Source: Clostridiaceae bacterium (GTDB lineage: Bacteria; Bacillota; Clostridia; Saccharofermentanales; DTU023). From it: a DNA stretch of 10,387 bases. This document shows positions 1 to 6,913 of the stretch, piece after piece. The notes beneath the pieces were generated by a model that was not told the DNA's origin, did not search any database, and saw nothing but the letters and a program-made list of their open reading frames with translations. Location: contig JAAZJV010000193.1 of the NCBI GenBank assembly GCA_012800135.1, positions 1 to 10,387 of the forward strand, in the 5' to 3' direction. Both the position numbers and the translations under genes were made by a program. Position 1 is the first letter of the stretch; every line of letters starts with the position of its first letter.

Positions 1-951
1 CCTGCTCTGGCCTGCCTTTATGCGATGAAAGCACTGAAGGACGATGATCATTTCGAACCAAAACGTCGCATCCGCTTGATTGTAGGTACAAATGAAGAAT
101 CAGGAAGCCAGTGCCTTGCACATTACAGCAATGTTGAGGAGATTCCCGTAACAGGTTTCACGGCAGATGCTTGCTTCCCCGCTATCTACGCAGAAAAAGG
201 CATCGCTCGCTTAAGACTTACGCAGAGGCGCAAAACCGAAGATGCCATCAAGGAAGCATCTGCAGGCCATGCGGTCAACATGGTACCGGGATCCTGTGAA
301 ATCCTTTTGAAAGATAACACGTCGATGACATATCACGGTCAAACGGCTCACGGCAGCAGTCCTGAAGACGGCTTGAATGCGATTGCAGTAGCTATGGAAG
401 CACTTTCCGAATCTTTTGAAGAAGACGGTCGTGAAGATACTTTTGTTGCTTTTTTCAACCTTCTTCTCGGACGAGAAACCGATGGTCAGTCCCTCGGACT
501 TGCCTTTTGTGATGAATCCGGAGCAACGACAGTTAACGCGGGAATTCTATCAATTGATGAAAACGAGGCTTCAGTGACTCTCGACATCCGCTATCCCGTG
601 CATTTTGATTTTGAGGAGGCTCAAGAACGCGTCGCAAAAATAGTTAAACCATATGGAGTTGAAGTTGTATGGGGAACTAATGTTGCGCCTCTTTATCTGA
701 AAAAGACATCGCCTCTTATCCAGACTTTAACGGATACATATTCCGAACTGATGGGCACTTCCGGTGAAGCATTTGCGATGGGCGGAGGCACCTACGCCCG
801 CTCACTCCCAAACATATGCGCATTTGGACCGACCTTCCCATGGCAACCTGAAGTTGTACATAAGGCCAATGAACACGTGGAGCTCACCGAACTTCTAGCA
901 GGCGCCAGTCTCTATCGTGAGGCCCTAAAACGACTCGCAAATCAGGAGTGA
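1..951 (+). CDS. pepV: M20-family dipeptidase, PepV-like (5' end cut off by window)
   Basis: This is the C-terminal 316 codons of a zinc-dependent cytosolic dipeptidase that releases amino acids from dipeptides. The frame is open from base 1, before the ATG at 25, so the start lies outside the window; PepV proteins are about 470 residues, so roughly 150 are missing. Visible family marks, counted from the first codon in the window, are GTNEESG (codons 29-35, with the catalytic Glu and metal-binding Glu pair), TADACFP (the Asp near codon 56 is a metal ligand), GQTAHGSSPEDG (the His near codon 117 belongs to the lid domain), GGGTYAR (codons 261-267) and VVHKANEH (the His near codon 287 is the last metal ligand). 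The first HxD metal motif is off-window. The frame ends at TGA. The gene runs towards the nucleoside operon and is probably unrelated to it. A closely related Xaa-His or Sapep-type dipeptidase cannot be excluded. Confidence 0.9.
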   Translation, partial: PALACLYAMKALKDDDHFEPKRRIRLIVGTNEESGSQCLAHYSNVEEIPVTGFTADACFPAIYAEKGIARLRLTQRRKTEDAIKEASAGHAVNMVPGSCEILLKDNTSMTYHGQTAHGSSPEDGLNAIAVAMEALSESFEEDGREDTFVAFFNLLLGRETDGQSLGLAFCDESGATTVNAGILSIDENEASVTLDIRYPVHFDFEEAQERVAKIVKPYGVEVVWGTNVAPLYLKKTSPLIQTLTDTYSELMGTSGEAFAMGGGTYARSLPNICAFGPTFPWQPEVVHKANEHVELTELLAGASLYREALKRLANQE

Positions 952-1003
952 AGTAACACTACTCCGGCTTCCGATTTTATCTCCGGCGGTCAATTATATA
1001 TTT

Positions 1004-1051
1004 AAAAAAAGCATGCCGTTCACATTTTCGAATAGAATATGAACGGCATGC
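1004..1051 (-). terminator. Rho-independent terminator of the nucleoside operon
   Basis: Two perfect 12-base arms, gcatgccgttca at 1011-1022 and tgaacggcatgc at 1040-1051, flank a 17-base loop. Read on the minus strand, the stem is followed at once by seven T residues (complement of the A run 1004-1010). It lies 23 bases past the stop of the last hydrolase gene. On the plus strand no T run follows the stem, so it should not efficiently stop the convergent dipeptidase transcript. Confidence 0.93.
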
Positions 1052-1074
1052 CTTAGATGAAAAGAATTACGCTA

Positions 1075-2046
1075 TTACGTTTCGCTATATTTTCGCATTA
1101 AAGTAAATATTCGCTCACGAAAAGCATCACGGTTAATATCAAGCACGACGCGATGTTCACGGTATGACATTTTTTTGTCAGAATCAAGGTCGGTAACAGT
1201 CTTGCCGGAAGTTATAGATCCGCGCGTTTCTACACGGATACCTGCTTTTCTAGCTGTAAACATCGTTTCATCTTCCGCGAAGAAAAGGGCGGCGGGATCG
1301 TGGAGGCAAATGCCGGGAAGACCCTTCGACATCTCGTATCTAAGCGCGTTCTGCTGACTTTGATAGCTGAAAATCGCCTGTGGCGTACCGAGTTTGGCAA
1401 GCTCGTCAAGTTCAGTTCCAGTAAGGTACGCTTTCAACGTTACATCGAGACCGCACATGACGATTGGAACACCGCTGTTAAACACGACATCGGCTGCTTC
1501 CGGATCGGTGACAATATTGAATTCGGTGCATGGCGTAGTGTTCCCGCCTACTGCTGCACCGCCCATTATGACAATCTTAGAAAGACGTTTCGGCAGTTCT
1601 CTGTACTTGATAAACGCTTTCGCGACGTTTGTTAAAGGACCAACCGCGACAAGCACAAGATCCTCATGCTCCATCGCCGCATTATAAAGCGCATCCCACG
1701 CGGGCTCCGGCTCTTCTTTTCGAGGAGAAGAATCAAGTTCCACACCTCCTAATCCGTTCAGTCCATGAACATGAGGCGCTGAGACGAGCGGCCGCACCAA
1801 CGGTTTATAGGCTCCCTTATAAACCGGGACATCAGTCCTTCCAGCCAAAGCGAGTACGTTGAGCGTATTCGGCAGCGTTTTGTCCAGTGCGACATTACCC
1901 GCTACCGCCGCTACACCAATCAAATCAAAACTTTTCATTTTAGCCGCGCAAAGAAGCGCCATCGCGTCATCGACGCCCGTGTCACAATCGATGAAGAGAG
2001 GTATGCTTCTCTTTTCGGCGCTTGGCTTCATTTTTATATCTGTCAT
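1075..2046 (-). CDS. Nucleoside hydrolase, inosine-uridine preferring family (IUNH)
   Basis: This enzyme hydrolyses the N-glycosidic bond of ribonucleosides to give free base and ribose. In a 323-residue product, DCDTGVDDAMAL (20-31) is the calcium and ribose-binding Asp cluster, HG in HVHGLNGLGG (His near 94) lies by the base pocket, NTTPCTEFN (169-177) supplies ribose ligands, and HD in LHDPAAL (249-250) completes the site. Length is normal for the family. The start was set at ATG 2046. A GTG three codons upstream (2055) lies inside the purine-rich stretch AGGTGGAGG and so is unlikely, although the spacing of that site to the ATG is short (2 to 5 bases depending on register). It is the last gene of the nucleoside operon, about 40 bases after the RihA-like gene. 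It differs clearly from that neighbour, which suggests a different substrate preference. Purine, pyrimidine or mixed specificity cannot be told from sequence alone. Confidence 0.9.
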   Translation of the reverse strand: MTDIKMKPSAEKRSIPLFIDCDTGVDDAMALLCAAKMKSFDLIGVAAVAGNVALDKTLPNTLNVLALAGRTDVPVYKGAYKPLVRPLVSAPHVHGLNGLGGVELDSSPRKEEPEPAWDALYNAAMEHEDLVLVAVGPLTNVAKAFIKYRELPKRLSKIVIMGGAAVGGNTTPCTEFNIVTDPEAADVVFNSGVPIVMCGLDVTLKAYLTGTELDELAKLGTPQAIFSYQSQQNALRYEMSKGLPGICLHDPAALFFAEDETMFTARKAGIRVETRGSITSGKTVTDLDSDKKMSYREHRVVLDINRDAFRERIFTLMRKYSET

Positions 2047-2086
2047 ATCCTCCACCTAATCTTCACTCGTCTTACAGGATGGGAGA

Positions 2087-3061
2087 TCAGCCATAATAAG
2101 TAACCGCTTCAACGAGCAGATCAACAAAAGCGTTTCGATTAATATCTTTGAGACAATATGCGTTGGGCGGTTTGCCGGACACTTTGTTAAGATCTCCCAC
2201 TGTAGCTCCACGACAAAATACGCCCTTTGTCTCGACCTGAACGTAGAGGTCTTCACCAGTAAGGATCTCCGGTCGGATAAGAGCTGTCACAGCAACGGCG
2301 TCATGAACCGGCGCGCCGGGGTACCCTAGGGATTGATGAAAATGGTAGAAAAATTCAAGCCACCCAGCCACGACCGACGCGACGTGATTGCCGACTCGTC
2401 GAATCCGTTCAAAATCCTCAGGGTAAACAAGCGCGCGTTCAGTGACATCGAGACCGGCCATCGTGATCGGAATACCCGATTCAAAGACGATCTTCGCAGC
2501 GTCAGGGTCAACGAGGATGTTGAACTCTGCGGCAGGTGTCCAATTACCGCGTGCGATTCCTCCGCCCATAAGCGAAATATGCCTGATTTTTGACTTAAGT
2601 TCGGGATAGAGCAACAAAAGTGCGCCGACGTTCGTCAATGGGCCGGTCGGAACAATGACGACCGGCTCATCACTTTCTTTCAAACATTGTGCCATCAGCT
2701 CTGCCGCGGAACAGGCCACGGGAGATTTCATTGGCTCCGGCAACTCCGGTCCGTCCAGTCCCGTCTTTCCATGTACGGTGTCTGCAATAATGGGATCTCG
2801 AAAAAGTGGTTTCGGCAGACCCATCGCAAGCGGCACATCCATTCCTAAAAGTGCCATGATGCGCCCAGCGTTGTATGTTGTCTTCTCAATCGTCTGATTT
2901 CCGCAGACGGACGTCACACATAAAATACGCAGTTCAGGACGCGATCTCGCAAGAACCCAAGCAATCGCATCATCGTGACCCGGATCTCCATCCAAAATAA
3001 TTGGCAATGGTTGCGATGTTGATGCGTAAAAGGTCTGGATATTGCTTCGTGTTTCGACCAA
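2087..3061 (-). CDS. rihA: RihA-like pyrimidine ribonucleoside hydrolase (TTG start)
   Basis: A second IUNH-family hydrolase of 324 residues, predicted to split cytidine and uridine into base and ribose. Motifs are DGDPGHDDAIAW (24-35, catalytic Asp cluster), VHGKTGLDGPELPEP (His near 97), PTGPLTNV (138-145), GNWTPAAEFNILVDP (172-186) and PVHDA (His near 253). From memory, VHGxxGLDGPxLPEP and GNWTPAAEFNI closely resemble E. coli RihA, hence the symbol; specificity remains inferred. The start is TTG: there is no ATG within the first 60 codons, and GAGAGG sits 6 bases upstream of the TTG. The ATG at 3080 is in another frame. The gene lies 25 bases after the last permease gene, so it is co-transcribed with the importer. 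Confidence 0.88.
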   Translation of the reverse strand: MVETRSNIQTFYASTSQPLPIILDGDPGHDDAIAWVLARSRPELRILCVTSVCGNQTIEKTTYNAGRIMALLGMDVPLAMGLPKPLFRDPIIADTVHGKTGLDGPELPEPMKSPVACSAAELMAQCLKESDEPVVIVPTGPLTNVGALLLLYPELKSKIRHISLMGGGIARGNWTPAAEFNILVDPDAAKIVFESGIPITMAGLDVTERALVYPEDFERIRRVGNHVASVVAGWLEFFYHFHQSLGYPGAPVHDAVAVTALIRPEILTGEDLYVQVETKGVFCRGATVGDLNKVSGKPPNAYCLKDINRNAFVDLLVEAVTYYG

Positions 3062-3073
3062 GTTGAACCTCTC
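3062..3073 (-). promoter_or_regulatory. Ribosome binding site fixing a TTG start
   Basis: On the minus strand, GAGAGG (3068-3073) is followed by TTCAAC and then TTG at 3061. The 6-base spacing is ideal, and no in-frame ATG is available near the conserved N-terminal motif, so the TTG is the probable initiation codon. Confidence 0.7.
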
Positions 3074-3086
3074 TTCTCATGTCAGA

Positions 3087-4040
3087 TTAAACGCCCGTCA
3101 GACGCCTAATACCGCGTTTTTTGAGCTTGCGAGTCCTGTTCCATGCATAGATGAAAAGTCCCATAATAGTGACCGCATAAGGAATCATAGACACAAGGAA
3201 ACTTGAGACATTCGGCAAACCGGCGACCTTTGAGCTCAAACCGTGTGCCGTACCGAAAAGCAGTGATGTAAGCATGGCACCCACAGGCTCACCTCGACCC
3301 ATCGCTTGTGCCGCCAGCGCAATGAAACCTCGTCCGGCGACCATGCCCTGATTCCAGCCTTGTGAGTAGTACATAGACATAAAGGCGCCGCCTAACCCTG
3401 CAAGAGCGCCCGACATAGCGATGGCGATATACTTGATGCGCTTTACACTAACACCGACGCTGGAAGCCGCCTGAGGGCTTTCACCGACAGCTCTTATATT
3501 GAGTCCGAGGGGTGTTCTGTAAAGAAGCAGCCATATGAGCCAGACCAAAAGGAAGGCGATGTACGTCAAGATACAGTGACCTGATAAAATCTTGCCGAGA
3601 AACGGTATATCTTTGATCAACGGAATATCAATGGTAGGAATCAGAATATTGGGTGTCACCAGTATTGCCGTATTGCCGCGCAATCCGGTAAACATGAAAA
3701 GGAGGAAGATCGCACCGCCTTCTCCGAGCATATTGACAGCGATACCGGCAAGGATAATATCCGTCTTAAATTCAAGATAAAAGAACCCCATCATCAGAGC
3801 AAGCAGCGTGCCGACAATCACAGCACCTAAAACTCCTAACAACCAGCTCTGAGTCCAATAAGCGAACAGGAACCCAAATAGTGCCGAGAGCATCATCGTT
3901 CCTTCAAGACCGATGTTTGACATTGCCGCTTTTTCAGCGACCACAGCCGCAAGCGCAGCAAAGAGTATCGGAGCCGTAATGCGCAAAATTACAAAGAGAA
4001 ATTCTACCTGAAAAACCCATTCTGCCAGTTGTTTAAGCAT
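3087..4040 (-). CDS. nupQ: Nucleoside ABC importer permease, NupQ-like (BPD_transp_2 family)
   Basis: One of two integral membrane subunits of the importer; with its partner it forms the channel in the cytoplasmic membrane. The 317-residue product is almost entirely hydrophobic, with roughly eight to ten membrane segments. It carries NIGLEGTMML near residue 42, a strong mark of this subfamily, and the cytoplasmic ATPase-contact loop AVGESPQAASSVGVSVKRIK around 180-200. The start was set at ATG 4040: GGAGG ends 8 bases upstream. The GTG at 4049 overlaps that Shine-Dalgarno site and is rejected. The first 8 bases (ATGCTTAA) overlap the end of the upstream permease gene, a sign of translational coupling. 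Substrate is inferred from the binding protein and the hydrolases; a ribose or other sugar transporter is less likely. Confidence 0.9.
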   Translation of the reverse strand: MLKQLAEWVFQVEFLFVILRITAPILFAALAAVVAEKAAMSNIGLEGTMMLSALFGFLFAYWTQSWLLGVLGAVIVGTLLALMMGFFYLEFKTDIILAGIAVNMLGEGGAIFLLFMFTGLRGNTAILVTPNILIPTIDIPLIKDIPFLGKILSGHCILTYIAFLLVWLIWLLLYRTPLGLNIRAVGESPQAASSVGVSVKRIKYIAIAMSGALAGLGGAFMSMYYSQGWNQGMVAGRGFIALAAQAMGRGEPVGAMLTSLLFGTAHGLSSKVAGLPNVSSFLVSMIPYAVTIMGLFIYAWNRTRKLKKRGIRRLTGV

Positions 4041-5166
4041 TCTCAGCACCTCCGTTTTCGATATCGGCGTTGCCTTGCATTAGAAGTTCTTCTCTTGCTG
4101 TCTTGACGACGATCTTCTGACGATAACCGGACAAGAATTGCTCTGCCGCGAAGAACAGGAAAATGGCCGCCTGAATAATGTCTATCATCTCACTTGCCAC
4201 ATGAGTCTTTGTTGACATGAGCATACACCCTTTATTGAGATACGCTAGGAAAAAGGCTGCCAACGGCACTGCGGCCGGATTGTTTTTCGCCAAAATCGCG
4301 ATCGTAATACCGGTCCAACCGTATCCGGGAAGATTTAACCAGAGAAACTGATTATAACGACCTAGTATTTCAAAGCTGCCGCCCATCCCGGAGAGCATCC
4401 CTCCGATCATCTGTGAAACGATGATCATTCCGGCGACATTCATGCCCGAATAGAGGGCAAAAGACTGATTGATACCAATCATACGAATACTGTAGCCCCA
4501 ACGCGTTCGGTACATGAAGAACCAAACAATCACAGAAAAGATTAATGCAGCGATGAAGCCCCACGATAATTTACTCGTTCCGGAAACAATCTGAGTAACT
4601 CGTGCCGTGTCTTGGAAACTATGGGTCATCGTGGCGCCGCGCGAACGGTCAGCAAAATAAAAGTTCAAAAAATGCATTGATACATAAAGCATGACATAGT
4701 TCAACATCAGACTCGTCACCATTTCACTGGCACCAAGTTTCACTTTAGCCAACGCCGGAATCAACATAATGACAGAGCAGACAATGCCGGCAATTAACGT
4801 TGCCACAAGCGGATGTATGAACGGTGGCAGATTCCAGTAAACGCCAATTAGACCGCCTACAAAAGCGCCTACGTAGACGCATCCCTCTCCTGCCAAGTTG
4901 AATTGGTTGGCAGAGAACATGACGCAAACAGCAAGACCCGTAAATATTGTTGGCGTCATCCCTGCAAGTACTTCCAACATATTGCGCGTATTAAAAGCGA
5001 TCGCGCCGTCCTTAACAATTACAAGCGGACCGATCAATAGATATCGCAACGATTCCCAAGGTGATTCCGAAGTTAAGAAAATAAAAATCGCAGCTACGAG
5101 CAGTGCAAAGAAAATGGCAACCGCACCGCGCAAAATATTAAATTGGGTCATTCTACGGTCAAGCAT
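4033..5166 (-). CDS. nupP: Nucleoside ABC importer permease, NupP-like (BPD_transp_2 family)
   Basis: The second membrane subunit of the importer, 377 residues. It is longer than its partner, as usual for the NupP/NupQ pair, because of an extra N-terminal membrane segment (residues 12-31) and an exposed loop. Family marks are ANQFNLAGEG near residues 86-95 and the ATPase-contact loop IRMIGINQSFALYSGMNVAG in the central region. About nine to eleven membrane segments are visible by hydrophobicity. The C-terminal 30 residues (KTAREELLMQGNADIENGG) are hydrophilic and probably cytoplasmic. The start ATG overlaps the ATPase stop codon by 8 bases (ATGCTTGA), and AGAGGG lies 6 bases upstream, so this start is well supported. 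The paired overlaps imply balanced synthesis of ATPase and both permeases. Confidence 0.9.
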   Translation of the reverse strand: MLDRRMTQFNILRGAVAIFFALLVAAIFIFLTSESPWESLRYLLIGPLVIVKDGAIAFNTRNMLEVLAGMTPTIFTGLAVCVMFSANQFNLAGEGCVYVGAFVGGLIGVYWNLPPFIHPLVATLIAGIVCSVIMLIPALAKVKLGASEMVTSLMLNYVMLYVSMHFLNFYFADRSRGATMTHSFQDTARVTQIVSGTSKLSWGFIAALIFSVIVWFFMYRTRWGYSIRMIGINQSFALYSGMNVAGMIIVSQMIGGMLSGMGGSFEILGRYNQFLWLNLPGYGWTGITIAILAKNNPAAVPLAAFFLAYLNKGCMLMSTKTHVASEMIDIIQAAIFLFFAAEQFLSGYRQKIVVKTAREELLMQGNADIENGGAENA

Positions 5167-6715
5167 GGCAAGCCCTCTTCACTTCCTCATCGCTTTGCTT
5201 TTTAAGGCCAAGCATGTATTCGCCCATCATTACATCATCCCACTGCCCGTCATCAAAATAACCGACGATATTGCCGCCATATAGGACAATTAAGCTGTCG
5301 GAAAGTTCCATGACTTCATTGAGATCGGCAGAAACGAGCAAAACGGCTGCACCCTCTCTTGATAGATCAATCAATTTGTTTCTTATCAGTTCGGTGGCGC
5401 CAACATCAATACCGCGCGTCGGTTGATCGGCGATGATCAAAAGCGGATCCGCAGAAAATTCACGTGCTACAACTACTTTTTGAATGTTGCCGCCCGAAAG
5501 CATATTCACGTGTTGGCGACCTGATTTACATAGAATTGCATAGTCCTCAATCAAATGTTGACTCGTTTCTCGAATCGCTCTCATATTGAGCAGCGGTCCT
5601 TTGTTAAACGCGGGAGAGGCAATCCGGTCAGATACGATATTCTCGTTAATACTTGCAGTTCCTGCGATGCCAAAAGTCATTCGATCTTCAGGTACATAGG
5701 AGACGCCCATATTACGCAATTCACGTTGCGATTTATCGGCAATATTCACGCCATTGACTTGGACAGAACCTTTTTCAGGAGAGATAAGCCCGAAAAGAAT
5801 ATCGACTAATTCGCGCTGTCCATTTCCCTCTACACCGGCAATACCTACAATTTCACCTTTTCTCACGTCGAACGATATACCGTTCAGCATGCGTTTATTC
5901 CACTCATTGACAAAATGGAGATTTTCGACGCGTAAAACAACTTCTTCAGGCTCCGCAGGTGTCTTCTCTATCTCCAGAACAACATCACGACCTACCATCA
6001 AACGCGATATTTCCTGCTCAGAAACAGCATCGGTGTCATAAGTACCGGCGGCTTTACCGCGGCGCATGATCGTGACACGGTCTGTCAATTCCTTAATTTC
6101 ATTGAGTTTGTGAGATATAAAAATAATGGTGAAACCCTGATTTTTTAATTCATGCAGCTGTCTAAACAGTTCTACTGTCTCCTGGGTCGTCAGCACGGCA
6201 GTCGGTTCATCCAGAATCAAAACCTTTGCGCCGCGGACTAGGGCTTTGAGAATCTCGACTTTTTGCTTCATTCCGACTGATATGTCCGCTACACGAGCGT
6301 TAGGTTCCACATCAAAATGAAAACGTTCGGCATATTCCTCAGTCAAACGAACCGCTTCTTTAAAATCAATAAACATGCCGGATTTCTTCGGTGCCATTCC
6401 TAGCACCACATTCTCAGCGACGGTAAGGCTCGGTACCAGCATAAAATGCTGATGAACCATTCCTATTCCTTTTGCGATAGCCGCCATTGGCGACGCGAAC
6501 GTCACCTCCTCACCGTCAATCAAAATGGTGCCGCTAGTAGGCTTCTCAAATCCGAAAAGAATCTTCATTAATGTCGATTTACCAGCGCCATTCTCCCCGA
6601 CCAGCGCGTGAATTTCACCTTTATTTACGGAGAAATTAACGTCTTGGTTGGCGGGAATACCATTGGGATAAATCTTCGAGATGCCCAACATCTGTACAAC
6701 AGGCGTATCTGACAT
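5159..6715 (-). CDS. nupO: Nucleoside ABC importer ATPase with two nucleotide-binding domains, NupO-like
   Basis: The cytoplasmic motor of the importer, a single chain with two fused ATPase domains (RbsA/NupO type), 518 residues from ATG 6715. Domain 1 has Walker A GENGAGKST (40-48), signature SVGMKQK (146-152) and Walker B LILDEPTAVL (from 166). Domain 2 has the degenerate Walker A GVEGNGQRE (294-302, with Arg in place of the catalytic Lys), signature LSGGNIQK (406-413) and IIADQPTRGID (427-437), where Gln replaces the Walker B Glu. One competent and one degenerate site is normal for this subfamily. The 6715 start has GAGGAG about 7 bases upstream and gives the family's usual N-terminus. ATGs at 6736 (with GGAAGGA) and 6757 (weak site) are in frame and would add 7 or 14 residues. 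Confidence 0.92.
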   Translation of the reverse strand: MSDTPVVQMLGISKIYPNGIPANQDVNFSVNKGEIHALVGENGAGKSTLMKILFGFEKPTSGTILIDGEEVTFASPMAAIAKGIGMVHQHFMLVPSLTVAENVVLGMAPKKSGMFIDFKEAVRLTEEYAERFHFDVEPNARVADISVGMKQKVEILKALVRGAKVLILDEPTAVLTTQETVELFRQLHELKNQGFTIIFISHKLNEIKELTDRVTIMRRGKAAGTYDTDAVSEQEISRLMVGRDVVLEIEKTPAEPEEVVLRVENLHFVNEWNKRMLNGISFDVRKGEIVGIAGVEGNGQRELVDILFGLISPEKGSVQVNGVNIADKSQRELRNMGVSYVPEDRMTFGIAGTASINENIVSDRIASPAFNKGPLLNMRAIRETSQHLIEDYAILCKSGRQHVNMLSGGNIQKVVVAREFSADPLLIIADQPTRGIDVGATELIRNKLIDLSREGAAVLLVSADLNEVMELSDSLIVLYGGNIVGYFDDGQWDDVMMGEYMLGLKKQSDEEVKRACHA

Positions 6716-6741
6716 TTTCGGTCTCCTCTTGGTCATTATCC

Positions 6742-6777
6742 GTCCTTCCGGAAACATTTCAGCTACCTAGGAAGGAC
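6742..6777 (-). promoter_or_regulatory. Inverted repeat able to mask a Shine-Dalgarno site before the ATPase gene
   Basis: GTCCTTCC (6742-6749) and GGAAGGAC (6770-6777) are perfect 8-base arms with a 20-base loop. In the minus-strand mRNA the downstream arm, GGAAGGAC, is itself the Shine-Dalgarno-like site before the in-frame ATG at 6736. Pairing would hide it and leave the later GAGGAG and ATG 6715 exposed. This may select the start or tune ATPase synthesis. The structure is read directly; the role is inference. Confidence 0.4.
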
Positions 6778-6807
6778 TCCACGTATCGATGATATTCACA
6801 CATCAGA

Positions 6808-6817
6808 TGATTAATCA
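6808..6817. repeat. Perfect 10-bp palindrome TGATTAATCA
   Basis: This palindrome sits in the 156-198 base gap between the lipoprotein stop and the ATPase start. It could be a small operator or part of an AT-rich spacer. A weak promoter-like pair overlaps it on the minus strand: TTGATT at 6813-6818 and TATCAT at 6789-6794, 18 bases apart. Neither is strong enough to call an internal promoter. Confidence 0.3.
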
Positions 6818-6842
6818 ACTTGAAGATCATATACATATAACA

Positions 6843-6868
6843 GAGGGGATCCTTTGAGGGATCCCCTC
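6843..6868 (-). terminator. Intergenic hairpin after the lipoprotein gene (partial terminator or mRNA stabiliser)
   Basis: Arms gaggggatcc (6843-6852) and ggatcccctc (6859-6868) form a perfect, GC-rich 10-bp stem with a 6-base loop, 45 bases beyond the lipoprotein stop codon. On the minus strand it is followed by TGTTATATG rather than a T run, so full termination is unlikely. Hairpins at this place, between a binding-protein gene and its membrane-component genes, commonly protect the upstream message or attenuate the downstream one, giving excess binding protein. That role here is inferred. Confidence 0.65.
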
Positions 6869-6913
6869 CCGTTGCATATCTCCTAAAAGGAATCTTTGCC
6901 TTTGAATATCAAC

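Noticed and set aside
6789..6818. Possible internal promoter TTGATT, 18 bases, TATCAT before the ATPase gene
   Set aside because: Both boxes match only four of six consensus bases and the genes look like one operon; not strong enough to call.
6827..6877. Minus-strand 16-codon frame starting with MQREGIP inside the receptor-ATPase gap
   Set aside because: The GGAG is only 2 bases from the ATG and the frame is essentially the hairpin sequence read as codons; no leader-peptide features such as runs of one amino acid.
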